From: Chitinophagaceae bacterium
GTDB taxonomy: Bacteria; Bacteroidota; Bacteroidia; Chitinophagales; Chitinophagaceae
Length of the DNA stretch: 6,308 nt
Assembly: GCA_025963615.1 (NCBI GenBank)
Contig: JAOQAL010000326.1
Coordinates: forward strand, 1-6,308
Direction of reading: 5' to 3'
Positions 1-5,376 of this stretch are shown one piece after another. A program made the position numbers and the translations under genes. Positions within the stretch are counted from its first letter, which is position 1, and each line of letters starts with the position of its first letter. The notes under the pieces are model-generated. The model worked only from the letters and a program-made list of their open reading frames with translations. It had not been told where the DNA came from and did not search any database.

Positions 1-144
1 CTTGCAGCGAAGGGACAAAAATTGCAACCCACCACCACATCGGTAATCCATTTCCTGGTATTTGCAATAACTGTTTCTTTGGCAGGCATAATAAATTTTT
101 TAGCCCAATTTATAAAAATAAAGATACCGTAGATTTTTTATGAT
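1..144 (+). CDS. C-terminal end of an unidentified membrane protein (5' truncated by window)
   Basis: Frame 1 is open from the window edge to a TGA at 142-144 and gives 47 residues. After a short polar stretch (KGQKLQPTTTS) there is one hydrophobic segment at about fragment residues 15-38 (VIHFLVFAITVSLAGIINFL), followed by a short charged tail (KIKDTVDFL). This is the pattern of a last transmembrane helix with a brief tail, as in many polytopic transporters or membrane enzymes. The family cannot be named from this piece. The next gene begins within 60 bases on the same strand, and an in-frame ATG lies 2 bases after the stop, so cotranscription with the deacetylase is likely. It could be a chance open frame, but the hydrophobic pattern and the spacing argue for a real gene end. 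Confidence 0.6.
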
Positions 145-203
145 TAATGTTTCAGTTGATTGATAAATCATTGGTATTTTTTACCTTCCTGAAAATTATT
201 GTT

Positions 204-965
204 ATGCCAATTTCGCGAAGATCATTTGCAAAGAATATGGTAGCTGCTGTTACCACGGTTAGCTTAGACCCCTTAATCCCCCACAGCCTTGTAGCGGCTA
301 AAAAGATAAAAGTAGTATGTGTGGGCGGCCATCCTGATGATCCCGAAACAGGTTGTGGTGGCACGCTCGCCAGGCTGGCTGCTGAAGGGAATGATGTAAC
401 GATCATCTACCTGACCAGCGGGGAAGCAGGAATTGATGGAGTATCTCATCGGGATGCCGCCGCCATCCGGACCAAAGAAGCAAAGGCTGCCAGTGAAATG
501 CTACATGCAAAACCTGTTTTTGCCGGACAAATTGATGGAGACACTATCGTGAATAACGAATGGATAAGAAAGGTGGATGAATTGATCGGTGCAGAAAAAC
601 CGGATATAGTGTTTACGCATTGGCCTATCGATTCCCATAAGGATCACCAGGCGGCAAGCTTATTAACAATTCAAAGCTGGATGCGTTCTGGTAAATCATT
701 TGATCTTTATTTTTTTGAAGTATGTTCTGGTTCACAAACAACAGGATTCAGGCCCGATACCTATGTCGACATTTCAGCCACGCAGGCCCAAAAACGTAAA
801 TCCGTGTATTGCCATACCAGCCAGCAACCTGATGAAATTTACAAGTCATCCGGCTGCAACCACGAAATGATGGAAAAATTCAGGGGTATAGAAATAAATG
901 CAACAGCAGCAGAAGCATTCGTTAGAATGGAGGGTGCTTCATTACTGAAATCAATTAATAAATAA
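204..965 (+). CDS. PIG-L/LmbE family deacetylase with Tat signal
   Basis: This is a predicted zinc-dependent N-deacetylase of the PIG-L/LmbE fold, the family of GlcNAc-PI and MshB-type deacetylases that remove acetyl groups from N-acetylated sugars. Seen: GGHPDDPETGCGG at residues 41-53 matches the family's first motif (zinc ligands H43 and D46, catalytic base D45 by analogy with MshB). HWPIDSHKDHQ at 139-149 supplies the third zinc ligand, probably H148. The C-terminal RGIEINATAAEAF is also family-typical. The start at 204 (253 aa) is chosen because it puts SRRSFAK, a good twin-arginine motif, at residues 4-10, followed by a weakly hydrophobic stretch and a possible cleavage site near residues 31-32. 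The protein is therefore probably exported folded through Tat. An upstream ATG at 147 would add 19 residues before the motif and cannot be excluded; it sits 2 bases after the preceding stop. The substrate is unknown. Confidence 0.9.
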   Translation: MPISRRSFAKNMVAAVTTVSLDPLIPHSLVAAKKIKVVCVGGHPDDPETGCGGTLARLAAEGNDVTIIYLTSGEAGIDGVSHRDAAAIRTKEAKAASEMLHAKPVFAGQIDGDTIVNNEWIRKVDELIGAEKPDIVFTHWPIDSHKDHQAASLLTIQSWMRSGKSFDLYFFEVCSGSQTTGFRPDTYVDISATQAQKRKSVYCHTSQQPDEIYKSSGCNHEMMEKFRGIEINATAAEAFVRMEGASLLKSINK

Positions 966-973
966 TTCAGGTG

Positions 974-1066
974 CTAACGTCTTCCGGTGTTAACAAAGTT
1001 CAGCGATGTTTGAATATCCAACCGGCTTAATACCGATGCCGGCGGCAACCTGTTTGCGTAGGAGAA
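974..1066 (-). pseudogene. Possible scrap of a SusC/RagA-type TonB-dependent receptor C-terminus
   Basis: On the minus strand the stretch 974-1066 reads 30 residues up to a TAG. It contains LPPASVLSRLDIQTSLNF and then NTGRR. This resembles the conserved region near the end of SusC-like outer-membrane receptors, where a 'SY.LP.S.L..L.IQ.L..Y..GRN' pattern is common. It is bounded by stops on both sides and has no start, so it would be a fragment and not a gene. The match rests on memory of the family pattern. Another minus-strand frame of the same bases also reads as plausible protein, which lowers confidence. The rest of the 966-1159 gap is AT-rich leader for the next gene. Confidence 0.22.
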
Positions 1067-1123
1067 GTTTTAAAAAATGCTATGCAGGTAAACTTTTATT
1101 ATTTTTAACAGACAGTTTATACG

Positions 1124-1142
1124 TAAAGAAGTTTATTCTTTA
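1124..1142. promoter_or_regulatory. 7-bp inverted repeat before the hydroxyacid dehydrogenase gene
   Basis: TAAAGAA and TTCTTTA form a perfect 7-bp inverted repeat around GTTTA. It ends 17 bases before the ATG at 1160. It could be a regulator's operator or a small hairpin in the leader. The local sequence is AT-rich, so a chance repeat of this size is quite possible. No clear Bacteroidota promoter (TTTG, then TAnnTTTG) could be placed next to it. Confidence 0.2.
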
Positions 1143-1159
1143 TCTCAATAACTAAAATC

Positions 1160-2050
1160 ATGCAGAGAATTGCTGTACTCGGACTTGGCAGGATGGGAAA
1201 GGGCATCGCATTGAGCATTCTTCGTTCGGGCCGAACCGTTATTGCATGGAACCGTAGCAGTGAAAAGGCAAAAGCTGTTTTGGATGCCGGTGCCGTTTGG
1301 GCGGATAGCCCGGCAGAAGCGGCTATGCAGGCGGACGCAGTAATTGCCATGCTCGCAGATGATATCGCTTCAGAAGAAGTATGGCTTGGTAAAAATGGCG
1401 CAATGTCTGTTATGAAACCAGGCGCATTCGTAATAGAATGTTCCACTCTATCGTTGAGCCACGTTGATAAATTGGCTGGAGTAGCCAAACAAATGAACTT
1501 AATATATATTGATTGTCCTGTTACCGGCATGCCCGACGCCGCGGCTCAGGGACAACTCACACTCCTGCTTGGCACATCAGCGGAAGATTTTAAAACCTGT
1601 TCACCGTTACTCCAATCTTTTTCCAGGTCAATCCGGCATTTCGGGCCTGTAGGTACAGGCACCAGCTATAAACTTATGATTAACTTAATGGGCGCCGTAC
1701 AAATCGCTGCTTTGGCAGAAGGAATAGCCATGGCTGAAAAGCTTGGGCTGAATAAGGAAATGGTGATTGCATCCATAGAGACCAGTGCCGCCGCAAGTCC
1801 ACAGGTTGTACGATATGCGCGCAAGATGGCGGAAAAAAAATTTTCAGAAAACCCTGCTTTCACTGTTGAATTGCGGCATAAAGATGCCATGTACGCGACG
1901 ACATTAGCCGATAAGATTAACTCTCCGGCAACATTAGGTGCAGTAGCTAGAGACTGGTTTGCGGCTGCAAAAAAAAATTATAAAGACCAGGATGAAGCTA
2001 CTGTAATTAACCTGATGGTATCGGAGGATTTCCCCAGGGATGCTGACTGA
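1160..2050 (+). CDS. NAD(P)-dependent beta-hydroxyacid dehydrogenase (3-hydroxyisobutyrate dehydrogenase family)
   Basis: This is a cytoplasmic oxidoreductase of the beta-hydroxyacid dehydrogenase family, which includes 3-hydroxyisobutyrate dehydrogenase, tartronate semialdehyde reductase and glyoxylate/succinic semialdehyde reductases. At 296 aa it has the usual length. Seen: the N-terminal Rossmann motif GLGRMG (residues 8-13), then NRSSEK at 31-36. N-R after the second strand is commonly linked to NADP(H) preference. The substrate motif normally DxPVSGG reads DCPVTGM (118-124). The catalytic lysine is K171 in GTGTSYKLMIN, with N175 as its usual partner. The C-terminal helical domain, including RHKDAMYA, is complete. 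The protein starts directly with the Rossmann strand, so the ATG is secure, though no strong ribosome site precedes it. It lies 194 bases after the deacetylase and before an organic-acid type transporter. The exact substrate cannot be deduced. The coding sequence carries A-runs of 8 and 9 bases (the latter at 1969-1977). Confidence 0.92.
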   Translation: MQRIAVLGLGRMGKGIALSILRSGRTVIAWNRSSEKAKAVLDAGAVWADSPAEAAMQADAVIAMLADDIASEEVWLGKNGAMSVMKPGAFVIECSTLSLSHVDKLAGVAKQMNLIYIDCPVTGMPDAAAQGQLTLLLGTSAEDFKTCSPLLQSFSRSIRHFGPVGTGTSYKLMINLMGAVQIAALAEGIAMAEKLGLNKEMVIASIETSAAASPQVVRYARKMAEKKFSENPAFTVELRHKDAMYATTLADKINSPATLGAVARDWFAAAKKNYKDQDEATVINLMVSEDFPRDAD

Positions 2051-2062
2051 CCAAATGAAAAC

Positions 2063-2108
2063 AAAACCGGGTTATGAAAAAGAAATGTACGCTGACCATG
2101 CCGGTTTT
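2063..2108 (+). terminator. Weak candidate terminator hairpin after the dehydrogenase gene
   Basis: AAAACCGG (2063-2070) and CCGGTTTT (2101-2108) are perfect 8-bp inverted copies starting 12 bases after the dehydrogenase stop. The right arm supplies its own T-run. The 30-base loop is long for an intrinsic terminator, so the call is tentative. Confidence 0.25.
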
Positions 2109-2196
2109 AATTACCAGCTCTTTATTCAGCTTCACGTGTTCTCAATACATCAGCCAGCCATTTTTTGCAGGTGAATTGGAAACGACTTGTGTATAA
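2074..2196 (+). other. Short ORF with signal-peptide-like start (40 aa), doubtful
   Basis: An ATG at 2074 opens 40 codons to a TAA at 2194-2196. The N-terminus (MKKKCTLTMPVLITSSLFSF, then TCSQ) looks like a lysine-rich n-region, a hydrophobic core and a cysteine, as in a lipoprotein signal. The lipobox (SFTC) is poor, and the remaining 16 residues are featureless. It may be the stump of a secreted-protein gene or chance. It overlaps the minus-strand remnant and the hairpin described for this gap. Confidence 0.15.
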
Positions 2197-2294
2197 TACA
2201 TTGAAAAGTCTGCCGCATCGTTCTTCTTTAGCAGATCTTTTATAAATTCAGTAGCTTCAGCCAGCCAGCCATACAAATGCAATATGCCATATCG
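2142..2294 (-). pseudogene. Unidentified 50-residue open stretch, possible gene remnant
   Basis: The 2051-2283 gap contains no convincing gene. Its minus strand is open for 50 codons, from just after a TAA at 2295-2297 to a TGA at 2142-2144. It encodes an amphipathic, protein-like segment (WLAEATEFIKDLLKKND, then YYTQVVSNSPAKNGWLMY) with no good start codon, and it runs 11 bases into the MFS gene. It could be the C-terminal scrap of a gene cut off when the MFS gene was placed here. A second minus-strand frame over the same bases ends in TCKKWLADVLRTREAE, faintly like the C-terminus of some IS66-type transposases. At most one of these readings can be real, and neither is identified. Confidence 0.2.
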
Positions 2295-3537
2295 TTACCG
2301 GTTGCTGATATTTTTGTGTTCGTTAACCACGCTTACTTACCTGGATCGTAGCTGCATCTCTATTGTCGGAGTAAGACTGAAAGCTGATCTGGGTCTTACC
2401 AATGAACAATTTGGCTGGGTGCTTGCCTCTTTCACGCTGGCCTATGCCTTATTTGAAATTCCATCTGGTATATTGGGTGACCGCATAGGACCCCGTGCAG
2501 TTTTTATCCGCATCGTATTATTCTGGTCACTTTGTACAGCGCTTACAGGTATGGTTTCAGGTCTTTTCCTGTTGTTGTTTATCCGTTTCCTTTTTGGTAT
2601 GGGTGAATCAGGTACCTATCCCAATGTGATGATTGTGGTATCCAGATGGTTTCCGGTTCAGGAAACCGGAAAGGCCCTTACCTGGGTCGGTATCGGTTCA
2701 CAAATAGGGGCTGCTGTTGCGCCGTTGATTATTGTTCCGCTGGCAATAGCCTATGGTTGGCGGGTTCCGTTTTTTGTAAATGCGGTCATCGGTTTAGTGT
2801 GGGTGTGGATTTGTTATAAATGGTTTAAGGATTTTCCTGCTGCTATGAAAAATATTTCTGCCGGTGAACGTACACTGATAGAAACAAACCGTCGGTTTTC
2901 AGCCAGACAACATCTTATTCCCTGGAAAATTATTTTCAGAAACAAAACACTATGGGCATTAATGGGGATGTACTTCTGTTGTCAATGGAGTAATTATTTT
3001 TTTGTAGCCTGGATGCCTGTATATCTCCAGGAAGGAAAACATTTTTCTGAAAATGAAATGAAGATTATCACATTCATTTTGTTTGCAGTAGGTATTACTG
3101 GTTTCCTGGTTGGTGGATTTGTTGGCGATTGGCTGCCAAAGAAAAAGGGATTGAAGTTTGGACGACGCTTTACAGGCTTTACCGGACTTTGCTTATGCGG
3201 TATACTAATTCTTTTCGCAGCGGTTGCCGAGCAGCCTGTTATGGCTGCCATTTGTCTTATCGTTGCCAATGGATGGTTTTCTTTTGGTGTCATGGTATCT
3301 TATGCTGTATGTGTAGATATTGGCCGGAACAATGCAGGCACAGTAACCGGGGCTATGAACTTTTGTGGCCAGCTGGGAGCTTTTACCATGTCACTGCTGT
3401 TTGGAAAAATAGCCGACTCAACGCATAATTTCAATTACCCGCTTTTCATGGTTGCAGCGGTTATGATTACGGGCGGGTTACCTTGGCTGGTGATAGATCC
3501 TACCCGGCAATTAAAAATCGAAAATGAAAAATTGTGA
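2284..3537 (+). CDS. MFS transporter, anion:cation symporter (ACS) type
   Basis: This 417-aa inner-membrane carrier has the length and layout of the major facilitator superfamily: two hydrophobic halves joined by a charged loop at about residues 180-220. Seen: YLDRSCIS (19-26) in helix 1, typical of the ACS group (hexuronate, glucarate, galactonate and related carriers). The signature A motif GILGDRIGPR is at 62-71, and GMGESGTYPN at 105-114 is a strong ACS-like mark. The second half repeats the A-type loop as GGFVGDWLPKKKG (277-289). Family knowledge suggests proton-coupled uptake of an organic anion such as a sugar acid; the actual substrate is not readable. The ATG at 2284 places helix 1 at the usual distance. 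No strong ribosome site precedes it. It is converging and only 22 bases from the amidohydrolase remnant, with no room for an obvious terminator between them. Confidence 0.92.
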   Translation: MPYRYRLLIFLCSLTTLTYLDRSCISIVGVRLKADLGLTNEQFGWVLASFTLAYALFEIPSGILGDRIGPRAVFIRIVLFWSLCTALTGMVSGLFLLLFIRFLFGMGESGTYPNVMIVVSRWFPVQETGKALTWVGIGSQIGAAVAPLIIVPLAIAYGWRVPFFVNAVIGLVWVWICYKWFKDFPAAMKNISAGERTLIETNRRFSARQHLIPWKIIFRNKTLWALMGMYFCCQWSNYFFVAWMPVYLQEGKHFSENEMKIITFILFAVGITGFLVGGFVGDWLPKKKGLKFGRRFTGFTGLCLCGILILFAAVAEQPVMAAICLIVANGWFSFGVMVSYAVCVDIGRNNAGTVTGAMNFCGQLGAFTMSLLFGKIADSTHNFNYPLFMVAAVMITGGLPWLVIDPTRQLKIENEKL

Positions 3538-3559
3538 CCTTATTAAAAATAAAATCCGC

Positions 3560-3970
3560 TCATTCAAAATCCGGTTGCGTGAGTTGCCAGCCTGTTTTTA
3601 GTTTTTCAAGATCCACCGTCTTCTTTACATCTGCCAATAGTTTTTTTGCACCATAGATAATTCCATATTTAATGGTATAGCGAACGCCGCCCGCACGGAC
3701 GGTTTTGTTATCCGCTGTAAGGCGTATGGTGCCGGTGCCGTATACCTGAAGGTTCTCTAAAGGATTTTGATCTATTACAATCATATCGGCAAGCTTCCCA
3801 GTTTCAACAATTCCGGTTTCTTTATCAGCGCCAAGTGCCTGTGCCCCATATAAAGTGGCAGAACGGATCACTTCTGGTGGATGAAAGCCGGCTTCACGCA
3901 GCAATTCCAATTCACCGGTATAACCAAAACCATAGAGCTGATAAATAAAGCCGTTGTCCGGGCCTGCCGT
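3560..3970 (-). pseudogene. 3' fragment of an imidazolonepropionase-like amidohydrolase
   Basis: The minus-strand frame is open for 136 residues to a TGA at 3560-3562 and begins abruptly at an in-frame TAA at 3971-3973. It is clearly the C-terminal part of a metal-dependent amidohydrolase (COG1228-like). AGPDNGF carries the aspartate that acts in catalysis in this superfamily. It is followed by IYQLYGFGY, ELELLREAGFHPPEVIRSAT, then GKLADMIVIDQNPLENLQV and the tail GGVRYTIKYGIIYGAKKLL, all in the normal order. Whole members are several hundred residues long, so the signal region, the HxH metal site and most of the barrel are missing. The fragment cannot be an active enzyme. A TTG at 3908-3910 could serve as a start, but that would drop even the catalytic aspartate. 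Reading one frame over gives GARVN (3969-3983) directly before the conserved AGPDNGF, which hints at a frameshift, but a TAG follows 12 bases further upstream. Confidence 0.88.
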
Positions 3971-4056
3971 TTACCCTTGCGCCCCGGAGTGGCATCTAAA
4001 ACAGTTAGATACGACGAAGTGCTGAAAACATAATGAAAACCTATTCACAACATTTC
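3971..4056. other. Gene-free gap at the broken end of the amidohydrolase
   Basis: This belongs to the 151-base stretch between the amidohydrolase remnant and proA. The plus strand reads PLRPGVASKTVRYDEVLKT and a TAA at 4031-4033. That may be the tail of another lost gene, joined here by deletion, but no family was recognised. No insertion sequence ends, long direct repeats or tRNA are visible at the junction. Confidence 0.3.
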
Positions 4057-4093
4057 GCCGTTGGAGATCTTATTAATTAACTTCTCCAACGGC
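4057..4093 (-). terminator. Perfect 11-bp hairpin downstream of proA, likely terminator
   Basis: GCCGTTGGAGA (4057-4067) and TCTCCAACGGC (4083-4093) are perfect inverted copies with a 15-base AT-rich loop. The repeat begins 28 bases beyond the proA stop in the direction of proBA transcription, the place for an operon terminator. No strong T-run follows on the minus strand (GAAATGTTG), so it may act as a 3'-end stabilising hairpin or a weak terminator. Confidence 0.5.
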
Positions 4094-4121
4094 TTAAATC
4101 AACATAAATCCTAAATAGTTA

Positions 4122-5366
4122 TTAGTCTCTGATCTGACCATGGCCCCGGATCACCCATTTTTCCGTTATCAGTTTTTCCAGGGCAAAAGGACCCCGGGCA
4201 TGTAGTTTTTGAGTTGAGATCCCTATTTCAGCGCCTAATCCAAATTCGGCGCCATCTGTAAATCTTGTGGACGCATTAGAGTAAACGGTTGCAGCATCTA
4301 CTTCTTTCAAAAAACGCTCGCATAAGGTTTTATTTTTTGACACAATGGCTTCTGAATGACGGGTTGAATACTGGCGGATATGCTCTATGGCTTCATTGTA
4401 ATTCTTTACAATTTTCACGGCACATTTCAGGCTAAGAAATTCCCTCCCAAAATCCGCGGGCTTTGCTTTTTGTTTATAGGGATAATTCTTAAGAAGTTTA
4501 TAGGCTTTGGCATCCGCGAATATTTCAACTTTATACTTTTCAAATTCCGGCAGGAGTTGATGAAGAAATTTTTCCGCTGCCGGTTCATCGATCAATAAAG
4601 AGTCGAGTGAATTGCAAACAGAGGGGCGGCTTACTTTAGCGTTTACCACAATGGCGATCGCTTTCCGGATGTCAGCATCCTGTTCAACATATACATGACA
4701 TACACCGGCGCCGGTTTCTATCACAGGGACCAGGCTGTTTTTTCTTGTGTATTGTATCAGTTCATTGGATCCCCGGGGAATAATGACATCGACGTATTTT
4801 TCTGCCCTCAATAAATAGGGTACCGCGTCTCTTTCCGCCGGTAACAGGGTGATGCAATCGGGGTCAATATGATTCTTTTTCAAAACTTTTTTTATCACCG
4901 CGATCGCAGCCTTATTTGAATTTTCCGCGTCCCGGCTGCCTTTTAATATACAGGCATTCATACTGCGGAAACAGAGCGCAGCAATATCAAATGTTACATT
5001 AGGCCTCGATTCGTAGATGGCACCGACAACACCTAACGGTACCGACATTTTTTGTAGTTGCAAACCGTTATACAATATTCTTTTCTCAATGATCTTGCCT
5101 GCAGGGTTAGGGAGTTTGCTTATCTGTATGATACTTTTCGCAATACTCCTGATCCTTTCTTCGTTGAGCATCAGGCGGTCATTTTTTGGATTGTCTTTAT
5201 CCTGCTGTAACAAATCCTTTTTATTCGCTTTTATCAGTTGCGGAATAGATTTTTCAATTTCACCAGCCAATTGCACCAAGGTTTTTTTGATAACGGTATC
5301 AGGAACCCTCTGCAATTTAAAAGATGCTTCGTAGGTTTTGTATATCAGCTTTTCTGTAACTGTCAT
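4122..5366 (-). CDS. proA: Gamma-glutamyl phosphate reductase
   Basis: ProA catalyses the second step of proline biosynthesis: NADPH-dependent reduction of L-glutamyl 5-phosphate to glutamate 5-semialdehyde, which cyclises to pyrroline-5-carboxylate. It is cytoplasmic and belongs to the aldehyde dehydrogenase superfamily. At 414 aa it is full length. Seen: VPLGVVGAIYESRPNVTFD (109-127), LKGSRDAENSN (141-151), IPRGSNELI (196-204), VIETGAGVCHVYVE (215-228), and the catalytic cysteine C251 in SRPSVCNSLDSLLI. The C-terminal signature STRFTDGAEFGLGAEIGIST starts near residue 366 and is followed by KLHARGPFALEKL and KWVIRGHGQIR. The ATG at 5364-5366 lies 7 bases after the proB stop. The leader between the two is a run of A with no Shine-Dalgarno site, so translation probably relies on coupling to proB or on A-rich initiation. 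All family landmarks are present and the call is firm. Confidence 0.97.
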   Translation of the reverse strand: MTVTEKLIYKTYEASFKLQRVPDTVIKKTLVQLAGEIEKSIPQLIKANKKDLLQQDKDNPKNDRLMLNEERIRSIAKSIIQISKLPNPAGKIIEKRILYNGLQLQKMSVPLGVVGAIYESRPNVTFDIAALCFRSMNACILKGSRDAENSNKAAIAVIKKVLKKNHIDPDCITLLPAERDAVPYLLRAEKYVDVIIPRGSNELIQYTRKNSLVPVIETGAGVCHVYVEQDADIRKAIAIVVNAKVSRPSVCNSLDSLLIDEPAAEKFLHQLLPEFEKYKVEIFADAKAYKLLKNYPYKQKAKPADFGREFLSLKCAVKIVKNYNEAIEHIRQYSTRHSEAIVSKNKTLCERFLKEVDAATVYSNASTRFTDGAEFGLGAEIGISTQKLHARGPFALEKLITEKWVIRGHGQIRD

Positions 5367-5376
5367 TTTTTTTTCA
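5364..5376 (-). promoter_or_regulatory. proB-proA translational junction with an A9 run
   Basis: On the minus strand the proB stop TGA, seven A and the proA ATG follow each other directly, giving a run of nine A (5366-5374). There is no room for a Shine-Dalgarno site, which suggests termination-reinitiation or A-rich initiation as is common in Bacteroidota. Slippage in the run cannot fuse the two proteins, because TGA is kept whatever the number of A. Confidence 0.6.

Noticed and set aside
147..203. Longer N-terminus for the deacetylase from the ATG at 147
   Set aside because: It would place 19 extra, partly hydrophobic residues before a well formed twin-arginine motif. The start at 204 gives a normal Tat leader. 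The upstream ATG is still possible because it lies 2 bases after the preceding stop.
1117..1530. Minus-strand frame of 137 codons over the start of the dehydrogenase gene
   Set aside because: It is antisense to the Rossmann domain and has no recognisable family. The alanine and serine richness reflects the complement of the real gene.
2063..2283. Riboswitch or attenuator leader for the MFS gene
   Set aside because: Only one 8-bp stem with a long loop is visible. No known riboswitch core or alternative paired structure could be recognised.
3129..3428. Alternative plus-strand frame inside the MFS gene
   Set aside because: It overlaps conserved MFS coding sequence out of frame and its product is Cys/Arg/Tyr-rich nonsense with no domain.
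5366..5374. Programmed slippage in the A9 run producing a ProB-ProA fusion
   Set aside because: The run starts within the proB stop codon, so TGA is preserved for any run length and a fusion cannot arise by this route.
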